A DNA stretch of 64,000 nt, from positions 62,001 through 126,000 of the forward strand of contig DXVO01000023.1 in assembly GCA_019417325.1 (NCBI GenBank). The letters run 5' to 3'. Below the pieces are notes generated by a model. It was given only the letters and a program-made list of their open reading frames with translations. It was not told the DNA's origin and searched no databases. This DNA is from Parabacteroides sp. (GTDB taxonomy: Bacteria > Bacteroidota > Bacteroidia > Bacteroidales > Tannerellaceae). The number at the start of each line of letters is the position of its first letter. Position 1 is the first letter of the stretch. The position numbers and the translations under genes were made by a program. This document shows positions 8,309 to 16,293 of the stretch, piece by piece.

Positions 8309-9364
8309 TTAGAAGAGATGGTTCTCTTCCAGCCATTTGTTTAATAAATCTGCCAATTGGACATTATTCAAATCCTGCATCAGGAAATGAGTATTCCCAT
8401 AAATACCAATTTTAGGTAATTCTACTAATGTGGCATTACCGCCATGCCTGTTCACTGCTTCCACAAATTTACGTCCCATTTGCAGACGAACGCGCCAGTT
8501 TTCATCACCAAGATTCTTAGAAGGAGTTTCCGGTATATAATCACCGAAATACATCACGATTGGTATACGGGTAAGCTGCATAAACTGATCCATTGGAACA
8601 GATACGCCGGCCGTTCCACCTGTAAGCCCATCGATAGGATTCGGAACTTCTCCTTCGGGAAACACATAACTTCCCGGCTCATAAGATACAATGGCTTTAA
8701 CTTTAGAATTTTGTATTGCAGCCATCCAACCGGGAAGACCTCCTGCCGAATGAGTCACAAGAATATTATCTCCTATTTCTTCCGTTAATGCATTAATTGC
8801 CGGAACGTCTTGTCTGTGGTCGCTGATGTCAGGAGTCATTTGACGAAAAAACTGCGACAGATAAGCTGAATCTGCCGGAAATTGTACACCTCTATTATAT
8901 TCCGGCCAGATACCGATACGCCATATATCAAACCAAAACATCTCGTCGGCAACAGGTTTGACCATTGTTGTCGCAGAAGTCCTTCCTGCACGCCCCCGAC
9001 CGGGAAGATCCATCACATAACTACTATATCCCCGACGCAACATAAGAGTGGCAAAACCATCCCGACCATCAGGAGTCATCTCCCAGCATACACCTGAACC
9101 ACCGTATCCATGAACATAAACAAGAGGCAGTTTTTTTGCATTAGCAGGAATCTGAAAATCCACAAAAGCATGATCTGCACGATAGCTCTGTCCGGTTTCA
9201 ATCTGGGTAGCCCAGCCAACAAACCGGCTGTTATCATATGTACCCGGATACCGTATAATTTGTCCTCCCACAGAGAAGTGCCCCTGCTTGGCTATTATTA
9301 AATTTTGAGCCTGTGCCATTCCCACTATCTGGATAAATAGCACCAACAATAATATCTTTTTCAT
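8309..9364 (-). CDS. Secreted alpha/beta hydrolase
   Basis: A 351-residue protein with a clear signal peptide (MKKILLLVLFIQIVGMAQA, cleaved after QA). The alpha/beta-hydrolase core shows the oxyanion-hole motif YVHGYGGSG near residue 86, the strand YSSYVMDLPGRGRAG, and a nucleophile elbow THSAGG near residue 206 with Ser as nucleophile. The His in GNTHFLMQDLNN near the C-terminus is the likely triad base. The reaction (ester or lactone hydrolysis) is inferred from fold only. It is the last gene of a three-gene operon with 15-bp gaps (NTF2-like protein, then cupin-CMD protein, then this), all three with export signals, which suggests a joint periplasmic role on a small organic substrate. Confidence 0.8.
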   Translation of the reverse strand: MKKILLLVLFIQIVGMAQAQNLIIAKQGHFSVGGQIIRYPGTYDNSRFVGWATQIETGQSYRADHAFVDFQIPANAKKLPLVYVHGYGGSGVCWEMTPDGRDGFATLMLRRGYSSYVMDLPGRGRAGRTSATTMVKPVADEMFWFDIWRIGIWPEYNRGVQFPADSAYLSQFFRQMTPDISDHRQDVPAINALTEEIGDNILVTHSAGGLPGWMAAIQNSKVKAIVSYEPGSYVFPEGEVPNPIDGLTGGTAGVSVPMDQFMQLTRIPIVMYFGDYIPETPSKNLGDENWRVRLQMGRKFVEAVNRHGGNATLVELPKIGIYGNTHFLMQDLNNVQLADLLNKWLEENHLF

Positions 9365-9379
9365 ATTCCCGTAATTCTT

Positions 9380-10522
9380 TTATTTGTTTGTCAACTGTTT
9401 AAGTATACTGCGCAAAGGGTCTGAATAATTTCCTCCAAGACCTATCTCCACGATATTCAACAAAGCGGTGAGTTGTCCGGATGTTATACCGAGATGTAAG
9501 CAAATAGCCATATGGCTATAAACCATCGGTTCGACGCCTCCCAGCCCTGCCAAAACTGATACGGTTGTAAGTTCCCTTTCTTTGTAAGTCAACAAGTCGC
9601 GTTCGAATATATCGGCAAACAAATGTTCCTTAAGGAAACGTTCGATAGCCGGAGCAAACACTGCATACCCTGATTTAGGGGCAGAAGCAGGCATTCCTGA
9701 AATCTCTGCAAGGATATCCCGTCCCCGTTCATATTTGCTTCTGTTATCCTTGACCGGAGAAACATCCCGTCCTTCGATGTCGGTAATATCCTTTTCTTTT
9801 CGTTCATCTATCACCTGCATAAAAGTTTGTATAGCCCTCAGACTTCGGGGAAATCCGCAATAAGCATACGTATGTATCAGTACTTCCTTTATTTCATTAA
9901 CAGTCATGCCCGATTCAAGACCTTGCACAAGTGCCGGCTTCAAATGTTCAAGATCACCCTTTCCTGTATACATAGCAATAGATACAATAGCACGTTCGCG
10001 AGCATTTAATACGTTGTTTGCTTCAGCATATACGTTCTCCGACTGGCTCGTTGCTTCCTGATATTCATTATCTTCTACAGGATTAAGCCATACCGTCTCG
10101 TTCGTTTTGGGATTACAGCCTACAGCAACATGGGCAAACCAACTATCCGGTGCCGCCCCATGCCAATGAATCGTGTTTGGTGCAATTTCCACTATATCTC
10201 CCGGGTATAAACGCCGGGCGGGTTTCCCTTTTTCTTGGTAATAACCTATGCCTGCCGATGCTACAAGAATCTGTCCGCCTCTATGAAAATGCCAGTTATT
10301 ACGGCAAGAGGGTTCAAAAGTAACATTAGACATCGGCACATTCAATTCTTTATTGCTTGTAATCGGAGCAATATATGCCTTACCTGTAAAGTTTTTTGCT
10401 GCAGCCTCCGACAATTCACCCCCTAAAGGATAGGGCTGTCTGAAACTTTCCGGATTTTGTGCAACAACAAACATTGGGACCAGCCATAAACTGGAAAGCC
10501 AAATAAAAAAAGAATGTTTCAT
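9380..10522 (-). CDS. Secreted cupin + double carboxymuconolactone decarboxylase-like protein
   Basis: A 380-residue protein with signal peptide (MKHSFFIWLSSLWLVPMFVVAQ). After it comes a cupin-2 domain (roughly residues 60-140) with metal-ligand-like histidines in NNWHFHRGGQ and NTIHWHG. Two carboxymuconolactone decarboxylase/AhpD-like helical domains follow (about 165-240 and 285-375): LNARERAIVSIAMYTG with a later YAYCGFPRSL, then LTYKERELTTVSVLAGLGG. The first CMD repeat has one Cys and the second has none in this stretch, so AhpD-like CxxC peroxidase chemistry is not expected. Cupin-CMD fusions are common in Bacteroidetes, but substrates are largely unknown. It is the middle gene of an operon with an NTF2-like protein upstream and an alpha/beta hydrolase downstream. 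Confidence 0.82.
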   Translation of the reverse strand: MKHSFFIWLSSLWLVPMFVVAQNPESFRQPYPLGGELSEAAAKNFTGKAYIAPITSNKELNVPMSNVTFEPSCRNNWHFHRGGQILVASAGIGYYQEKGKPARRLYPGDIVEIAPNTIHWHGAAPDSWFAHVAVGCNPKTNETVWLNPVEDNEYQEATSQSENVYAEANNVLNARERAIVSIAMYTGKGDLEHLKPALVQGLESGMTVNEIKEVLIHTYAYCGFPRSLRAIQTFMQVIDERKEKDITDIEGRDVSPVKDNRSKYERGRDILAEISGMPASAPKSGYAVFAPAIERFLKEHLFADIFERDLLTYKERELTTVSVLAGLGGVEPMVYSHMAICLHLGITSGQLTALLNIVEIGLGGNYSDPLRSILKQLTNK

Positions 10523-10537
10523 ACTATACCTATTTTA

Positions 10538-10990
10538 TTATTCTTCTAAAGTGCGAGTAAAGGCAAGCGTAGCTAATTTCCACTTATCATTTTCCATCAC
10601 ATACGTTTCTGTTACGATAAATGGGAATCTAACATCCCTGCCGCCGACTACTGAATTTAGATGAATACGGCTATATACGATAGCTGCACCACCAGCAAAT
10701 TTAACCTCTACATTATGAATTTCAGCATGTTTATAATGTATATTTCCAGTCCGGATAACATCAAGTTCCGGTTGTTTCCCCCACGAACCACCCATGTGTA
10801 CAAACATTGAATTTTCATGAAACAGGGAATCGAGTCTATCTAAATTCTTTTCCGACATCCATTTCCATTTCGCATTCGACAAATCTATTATTTCCTGTTC
10901 TTCCTGAGTAAATGTTTTCTTTACGTCTTGTGCAAAGACATTGCATCCAAGAGCCAGGAACAGTAAAACAGCAATAATCAATCTTTTCAT
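10538..10990 (-). CDS. Secreted NTF2/SnoaL-like protein (DUF4440 type)
   Basis: A 150-residue protein with a signal peptide (MKRLIIAVLLFLALGCNVFAQ). The segment LSNAKWKWMSEKNLDRLDSLFHENSMFVHMGG, the later ITETYVMENDKWKLATLAFTRT-type ending and the curved-sheet pattern fit the NTF2-like fold family used by SnoaL cyclases, ketosteroid isomerase and many binding proteins. No catalytic residue can be assigned. First gene of the three-gene secreted operon, with a -7 promoter at 11083-11090. Confidence 0.75.
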   Translation of the reverse strand: MKRLIIAVLLFLALGCNVFAQDVKKTFTQEEQEIIDLSNAKWKWMSEKNLDRLDSLFHENSMFVHMGGSWGKQPELDVIRTGNIHYKHAEIHNVEVKFAGGAAIVYSRIHLNSVVGGRDVRFPFIVTETYVMENDKWKLATLAFTRTLEE

Positions 10991-11082
10991 TTTCCAACAG
11001 TTTTATTTAGATGATTTTAAATTATCAATCCATACCCATCATACTCCAGCACGTGAATGATATGATAAGTTATTAATCTCTA

Positions 11083-11090
11083 CAAAGTTA
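11083..11090 (-). promoter_or_regulatory. -7 element of the secreted hydrolase operon
   Basis: Minus strand TAACTTTG followed by T, matching TAnnTTTG, 93 bp upstream of the NTF2-like gene's ATG at 10990. Confidence 0.5.
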
Positions 11091-11169
11091 TATCCTTATA
11101 CTTTTTACGTAAATACACAAAATACGGACGTAACTTCAATTTTTACTGAAAAGAGATGGATACACCGGG

Positions 11170-11979
11170 TTATTCCCTATAATCCGTAGGTTTAATACCA
11201 AGATTATGTTGTACATAACGGCTGAAATAAGAAGGAGACGAGAAACCGAACAAGTCGGAGATATAGACGAAAGACAAAGATTTATCACGTAACAATCTGG
11301 ATATATCCAATATGGTATAACGATTTATCCAGTAATTTGCAGCGTAACCGCTAACTTTCTTAGTGACTTCCGATAAATACTTAGGGGTCACACACAATTT
11401 TGAAGCATAATACGAAACATCCCGATGCTGTCGATAGGTGCCATCTTCCAACAATTGCAAAAACCGGCTCATAATCGAAGCATATTGGGGCGAAATATTC
11501 TCCTCTCCATAAATATGCGAATGAAAATCGAAAAAGTCCAGAATCATCGTCTGAACTACATTAATCATTGTATCACGATAAAAATTATGGTTCGTACTTT
11601 TAAGCCTGAACTCGACATCTTCAAAATCCTTTTTACAAAGTTCTTGTTGCTCACGATTAAGACGCATCACAGGATTAAGAAATAAGGATAATTGTCCTTT
11701 CATCCCATAATTACTTTGAGGAGTACTTAGTTCAATAAATTGTGGAGTAACATAAATGACTTTTACCTTAAAATCGTCAGAAGGAATGAGCTTCTCTACC
11801 AATTTACCTTTACGTACAATCATACAATCCCCTGTATGCAATTCAAACTCATTCCCGTTGAATATAAATCTACACGAACCGTCAAGGCATAAAGCATGTG
11901 CCAGATATTCATTATAAGTATCCGTTCCAAGCCCGTTCAGACTATTGGCTACAATAACATCTTCGTTGTTATACCCCAT
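11170..11979 (-). CDS. AraC-family transcriptional regulator
   Basis: A 269-residue one-component regulator. The N-terminal 150 residues form a cupin-like sensing domain (CRFIFNGNEFELHTGDCMIVRKGKLVEKL). The C-terminal 100 residues carry two helix-turn-helix units of the AraC type: SYYASKLCVTPKYLSEVTKK and VYISDLFGFSSPSYFSRYVQ followed by NLGIKPTDYRE. It is flanked by two same-strand hydrolase units (8.3-11.0 kb downstream, 12.0-13.1 kb upstream) and a divergent aldo/keto reductase. In Bacteroidales such regulators usually control adjacent small oxidoreductase and hydrolase genes, so these neighbours are the inferred targets. Confidence 0.88.
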   Translation of the reverse strand: MGYNNEDVIVANSLNGLGTDTYNEYLAHALCLDGSCRFIFNGNEFELHTGDCMIVRKGKLVEKLIPSDDFKVKVIYVTPQFIELSTPQSNYGMKGQLSLFLNPVMRLNREQQELCKKDFEDVEFRLKSTNHNFYRDTMINVVQTMILDFFDFHSHIYGEENISPQYASIMSRFLQLLEDGTYRQHRDVSYYASKLCVTPKYLSEVTKKVSGYAANYWINRYTILDISRLLRDKSLSFVYISDLFGFSSPSYFSRYVQHNLGIKPTDYRE

Positions 11980-12001
11980 GATTACTCATTCCTTAACATT
12001 A

Positions 12002-12009
12002 CAAATATA
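12002..12009 (-). promoter_or_regulatory. -7 element for the AraC-family gene
   Basis: Minus strand TATATTTG at 23-30 bp upstream of the ATG at 11979, predicting a very short leader. Confidence 0.55.
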
Positions 12010-12039
12010 GTCAAATCCACTAATTGTGAAAACTGAAGT

Positions 12040-13071
12040 CTATTGCAATTTTATTCCAAAGAAATCCTTTAGCTTATTTACTGCCTGATTCACATACTCC
12101 GGAATAAAATAAGTTTTGATATGTTCAGCTCCCGGAATGAGGAACAACTCTTTATCGTTAGTCCCGGTTGCTTTTTCAAAAGCCTCGTCCGACATATATT
12201 TGGTATCCGCATGACTACCTGCTATCAATAATAACGGCTGATTGATAAGGTCAATATGGTCTGTCACATCCCAGGTCATCAAATCAAGCAAACTGCTCAT
12301 GGTATAGCGGAATGTAGAATTGGGATGGGCATGTGTTTTCATATAATATTCATAACCGTCACGATACAATGCGAACGGAAGTTTAGCCGCTTCCTCATCT
12401 GAAATATTCATATCTCCGGTGTATATAATCTCACCTTTCAATGCTTTGCTTCTAGCTTCGGCAGCTTGAGCCAGACGCTGTTGTATCGTATCAATTTGTG
12501 AATCTTGAAAACCATTACGGCGCACACGCCCGGAATTGAACATACTAAGTGTGGCAACCGCTTTAATCCGTTTATCACTCTGCGATGCTGCAAGTGTATA
12601 ACCTCCACCGCCACAAATACCCAAAGCACCAATACGGTTTACATCCACACCCGGATACTGTGAGATAAAGTCTACCATACCATGAATATCCTCAATCCGG
12701 TTAGCCGGTTTATCCGTATGGCGCGGCTCACCTCCACTTGCACCTTGATAACGCGCATCAGCGGCAATGGTTATATACCCGGATTCAGCCAGCCGTTGTG
12801 CATAAAGTCCTGCGACCTGTTCCTTTACACCTCCATTAGGATGAGCAACCACAATAGCAGGATACTTTCCAGAGGGGTCGTAATCGGCAGGAGTATAAAT
12901 ATTTGCTGCTACAACTATATTTCCAACTTCATAGGATATGGCATGTACATTTACTTGACCCTTCTTATTCTCACTAAGAGCATCATGATATACAAAGCCA
13001 AACGGATTCTGAGCAAAGGCTCCCACTGTCATTGTCATAATTAAAAGAATTACAAAAATATTTTTTTTCAT
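12040..13071 (-). CDS. Secreted alpha/beta hydrolase (dienelactone hydrolase/YcjY-like)
   Basis: The ATG at 13071 is preferred over an in-frame codon seven triplets upstream, because it begins a proper signal peptide (MKKNIFVILLIMTMTVGAFAQ). The 343-residue protein has the alpha/beta-hydrolase fold: PAIVVAHPNGGVKEQ gives the oxyanion turn, the nucleophile elbow is GICGGGGYT (Cys or a shifted nucleophile, where most esterases have GxSxG), and GAEHIKTYF near the C-terminus supplies the His. DLH-like enzymes do use Cys in GxCxG, so GICGG fits that subgroup. It lies next to the AraC regulator and divergent from an aldo/keto reductase. Confidence 0.8.
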   Translation of the reverse strand: MKKNIFVILLIMTMTVGAFAQNPFGFVYHDALSENKKGQVNVHAISYEVGNIVVAANIYTPADYDPSGKYPAIVVAHPNGGVKEQVAGLYAQRLAESGYITIAADARYQGASGGEPRHTDKPANRIEDIHGMVDFISQYPGVDVNRIGALGICGGGGYTLAASQSDKRIKAVATLSMFNSGRVRRNGFQDSQIDTIQQRLAQAAEARSKALKGEIIYTGDMNISDEEAAKLPFALYRDGYEYYMKTHAHPNSTFRYTMSSLLDLMTWDVTDHIDLINQPLLLIAGSHADTKYMSDEAFEKATGTNDKELFLIPGAEHIKTYFIPEYVNQAVNKLKDFFGIKLQ

Positions 13072-13311
13072 CTTACTACTTTTTAAATACAAAAATACAG
13101 GGAGTCTGGAATATAGAACTAACCCAAAATACAGATTGTATTACCATTTTTACGGAAAGACACAGGAGTCTTTTTATAAAACAAGAGAAGTAAAAATAAG
13201 AAACTGAAATTATTGAATTTATCTCCGTATTTATTGAAATGTCCACGGAAGTGATACTTCCTAATTTTACACCCAATAACGAATTCATTTAACAATCAAA
13301 AAAACATAAAT

Positions 13312-14316
13312 ATGGAATATAGAGTATTAGGTTTAAGCGGACTCAGGGTATCCGCCATAGGACTTGGCTGTATGGGTATGAGCCACGCATATGGTGCGCC
13401 TGCCGACAAAAAAGAAATGATGGAATTGTTAGCACTCGCCGTTGACATGGGATACACATTCTTTGACACGGCAGAGATATACGGAACAGATACAAACCCT
13501 CATGACAACGAGGAACTAATAGGCAGTGCCTTAAAACCATTCCGCGATAAAATAGTCATTGCAACGAAGTTCGGGCTTACTTTAGATAAATCCCAAGCAG
13601 TCTCGCCTTTCCCTTTGATTCCGGATTCCAGACCAAAAACTGTCCGTTTGGCTATAGAAGGCTCTTTACAAAGAATCGGAACAGACCGTATCGACCTTTA
13701 TTTCCAGCATCGCACGGACGCAAATGTAGAACCGGAAGAAGTAGCAAACACAATGGCAGAACTGATAAAAGAAGGTAAAATTCTTCATTGGGGTGTGTCG
13801 GAAGCAAATGAAGAATATATCCGACGAGCACATAAAGTCTGTCCCATCACTGCCATACAAAACCGTTATTCAATGATGGCACGCTGGCATGAAAAATTGT
13901 TTCCGATGCTGGAAGAATCAGGTATTGGATTCATAGCATTCTCTCCCTTGGCCAATGGATTGCTTTCCGAATACTATAACAGTCAATGCGTGTTTAATCC
14001 GCAAAATGACTATCGTGCAGCCATGCCTCAATTCAAAAAAGATAGTTTTGAAAAGAACAAACAGCTCTTTGATTTCATCAATCACCTTGCCCACGAATAT
14101 CATGCCACTCCGGCACAAGTATCAATGGCCTGGATGCTTCAAAAGAAACCATGGATTGTTCCAATACCCGGAACCCGTCATCTTTGCAGGTTGAAAGAGA
14201 ATGCGGGAGCCGTAGATATTAAGATAAGTCCGGATGAAGTCAAACAAATTGATATGGTACTTAATAGTATGGAAATGAGTGAAGTCTTCGGCGGAACAAA
14301 AATCAAACAATCATAA
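13312..14316 (+). CDS. Aldo/keto reductase
   Basis: A 334-residue cytoplasmic NADPH-dependent oxidoreductase with the complete AKR tetrad: Asp52 and Tyr57 (FFDTAEIYG), Lys86 (IATKFG) and His133 (YFQHRTD). The C-terminal IPGTRHLCRLKENAGAVDI contains the segment that binds the adenosine 2'-phosphate of NADPH. Most similar in layout to the AKR11/13 group acting on small aldehydes and ketones; substrate unknown. It is divergent from the DLH-like hydrolase and may share AraC control. The next gene begins 60 bp downstream with its own promoter. Confidence 0.9.
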   Translation: MEYRVLGLSGLRVSAIGLGCMGMSHAYGAPADKKEMMELLALAVDMGYTFFDTAEIYGTDTNPHDNEELIGSALKPFRDKIVIATKFGLTLDKSQAVSPFPLIPDSRPKTVRLAIEGSLQRIGTDRIDLYFQHRTDANVEPEEVANTMAELIKEGKILHWGVSEANEEYIRRAHKVCPITAIQNRYSMMARWHEKLFPMLEESGIGFIAFSPLANGLLSEYYNSQCVFNPQNDYRAAMPQFKKDSFEKNKQLFDFINHLAHEYHATPAQVSMAWMLQKKPWIVPIPGTRHLCRLKENAGAVDIKISPDEVKQIDMVLNSMEMSEVFGGTKIKQS

Positions 14317-14357
14317 CGGATAAACAAATGAAACCATACTTATATGCGATTTTTATC

Positions 14358-14366
14358 TATTTTTGC
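14358..14366 (+). promoter_or_regulatory. -7 element for the LytS-type kinase
   Basis: TATTTTTGC matches TAnnTTTG. It lies inside the first codons of a longer frame starting at 14344 and 14 bp before the ATG at 14380, so the latter is the better translational start. Confidence 0.5.
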
Positions 14367-14379
14367 AAAAAGCAACTTT

Positions 14380-15420
14380 ATGGATTCATTTGTAACATAT
14401 ACAACACGGAAGTTACCCCTGGTCAGTTTCATCAGCACAATTTTCATTATATATCCTAACATCGTTTGTTTGCTATGGGAATTGAAAATGCTGGTCGAAG
14501 CTCCCCAACAGGTTGTTTATTGCCAGCAGACTGTTTATTGGCTATTTTTCGCCATAAAGTTTCTGTTTTTCTGGGGAATGCTCGCTTTACTGATTCGTTA
14601 TAACCTGAATAAAGCTTCGACGTTACCACTCAAAAAACGTTTTCTTTACAATTTCCTGATTTCATCCGGAGCATACGGTATTTTCCTTATAGTGTACTTT
14701 CTTTTCAAATCCTATGGAGTACACGACTTTTTAGGGAGCATACTCGTTTTCCAATTTTTCGTTACCTGTTTTATCTGTACATTAATCGGACAGATAGCGA
14801 TGCTTTATACAACACAACAGGAAAAAGAGATTGAGATAGAACGATTGAAAACAGAAAACCTGCAAAGCCGTTGCGATGCACTCAGCAACCAGATAAACCC
14901 GCACTTCTTCTTCAATTCGCTCAGTGGAATTTCCTCCCTCATTCGTAAAAAAGACGATGCAAGAACATTACAATATGTAGACGAGTTATCCGATATTTTC
15001 CGGTATATCCTCCAAAGCGACCGGAAAGGGCTGGTCATTTTACGCGACGAATTGAAGTTTATCGAAGCCTTCCGCTATGTAATGGAAGTACGGTTTGCAA
15101 ATAAACTAACCTTCTCTATCCAAGTGGATGAAGAGAAACAAACCTCATTGAAACTTCCGGTCTTGTCACTCTTGCCTCTGGTCGATAATATCGTAGTGCA
15201 TAACAGGATAGATATCGACCACAAAATGGTCATATCAATCTTTCTGAACGAGCAGGATGAACTGGTTGTTTCCAATCCCATCTCTCCAAAATCGGCTCCA
15301 CCCAAAACGAATGGAACCGGATTAAAGAATGTGGACAACAGATTTATGCTATTGATGAACAGAAGAATCCGGGTAGAACAAACCCCGGATATATTTACTG
15401 TATATCTTCCATTAAAATGA
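14380..15420 (+). CDS. LytS/YehU-type sensor histidine kinase
   Basis: Membrane sensor of the LytTR-coupled class. With the ATG at 14380 it has 346 residues: four hydrophobic helices in the first 145 residues, a short coiled-coil (QQEKEIEIERLKTENLQSR), then the His_kinase domain with the phospho-acceptor in INPHFFFNSLSG (His175). The C-terminal half is a compact GHKL ATPase (NGTGLKNVDNRF as G-box). An ATG at 14344 is in frame, but a -7 promoter element overlaps its first codons, so I chose 14380. The response regulator begins 7 bp after its stop. The redox operon 110 bp further on is the likely target or signal source. Confidence 0.88.
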   Translation: MDSFVTYTTRKLPLVSFISTIFIIYPNIVCLLWELKMLVEAPQQVVYCQQTVYWLFFAIKFLFFWGMLALLIRYNLNKASTLPLKKRFLYNFLISSGAYGIFLIVYFLFKSYGVHDFLGSILVFQFFVTCFICTLIGQIAMLYTTQQEKEIEIERLKTENLQSRCDALSNQINPHFFFNSLSGISSLIRKKDDARTLQYVDELSDIFRYILQSDRKGLVILRDELKFIEAFRYVMEVRFANKLTFSIQVDEEKQTSLKLPVLSLLPLVDNIVVHNRIDIDHKMVISIFLNEQDELVVSNPISPKSAPPKTNGTGLKNVDNRFMLLMNRRIRVEQTPDIFTVYLPLK

Positions 15421-15427
15421 AATCGAC

Positions 15428-16183
15428 ATGAGAGTATTAATAGTTGAAGACGAAACTTCTGCTTATGAAAATCTAAAAGACATCCTTCTGGAACTCGTTC
15501 CGGATATTGAAATAGCAGACAACACTGAAAGCGTGGCAAGAACCGTACATTGGCTGGCATCCAATCCGCTGCCGGATTTGATATTTATGGATATTCACCT
15601 TTCCGACAATTCGGCTTTTACCATCTTTGAAAAAATAGATGTGGAGACTCCGATTGTCTTTACTACAGCCTATGACCAATATGCCATAGAAGCTTTTAAA
15701 GTAAACAGTATCGATTACCTTCTGAAGCCGGTAAAAACAACAGATGTGAGGCATGCCCTTGAAAAATTCGAGAAGCTGAACCGGACAGATATTATCAGCT
15801 ATTTATCGAGGCTGGCACAATTGGCTCCGACTAAGAAGTTCAAAGACAGACTACTGGTTCCGCATAAAGACAAATTAATTCCCATAAACCTTGCGGATGT
15901 TTCTTTCTTTTACACAGCAGACAAAAATACGGTCATCCATATAAAAGACGGCAAATGTTATCCGTATTCCAAAACACTGGAACAAATTATGTCCATGCTC
16001 AATCCCGACGACTTTTACCGGGCAAACAAACAGTTTATCATCAGACGAGACAGCGTAACGGACATTACCATCTGGTTCGACAGCCGGCTACAGGTAGCCC
16101 TTGATATAAACACCCCGGAACGTATCTACATCAGTAAAAACAAAGCAGCCGAATTTAAGTCATGGATGACAAACGACAGTTAA
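15428..16183 (+). CDS. LytTR-family response regulator
   Basis: A 251-residue regulator. The receiver domain (1-120) has the acidic pair VEDE at the N-terminus, phospho-acceptor Asp55 in LIFMDIHLSD, Thr in FTTAYD and Lys in LLKPVK. The C-terminal LytTR DNA-binding domain (about 145-250) includes HKDKLIPINLADVSFFYTAD, FYRANKQFIIRRDSV and YISKNKAAEFKSWM. It is translationally close to its kinase partner. LytTR proteins bind pairs of short direct repeats, and the 110-bp gap before the next operon is the natural place to look. Confidence 0.92.
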   Translation: MRVLIVEDETSAYENLKDILLELVPDIEIADNTESVARTVHWLASNPLPDLIFMDIHLSDNSAFTIFEKIDVETPIVFTTAYDQYAIEAFKVNSIDYLLKPVKTTDVRHALEKFEKLNRTDIISYLSRLAQLAPTKKFKDRLLVPHKDKLIPINLADVSFFYTADKNTVIHIKDGKCYPYSKTLEQIMSMLNPDDFYRANKQFIIRRDSVTDITIWFDSRLQVALDINTPERIYISKNKAAEFKSWMTNDS

Positions 16184-16264
16184 TCCGTAAGCTCTTTTTT
16201 TCGCGTTTATCCTCTAATTTTTCGTTTTGACGTAAAAACCAAAACCTTCCCTTTTACAAATCGA

Positions 16265-16272
16265 TATTTTTG
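16265..16272 (+). promoter_or_regulatory. -7 element of the redox operon, with inverted repeat
   Basis: TATTTTTG followed by C matches the consensus 22 bp before the ATG at 16294. TGACGTAAAAA (about 16230) and TTTTTGCGTCA (16268-16278) form an imperfect inverted repeat spanning the promoter, a possible regulator site. Confidence 0.5.
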
Positions 16273-16293
16273 CGTCAGAAAAACTAAAATACC

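Noticed and set aside
12438..12632. Alternative reading of the DLH-like hydrolase region as a frameshifted gene
   Set aside because: The 343-codon frame is uninterrupted and carries all fold motifs; the overlapping frame is a shadow.
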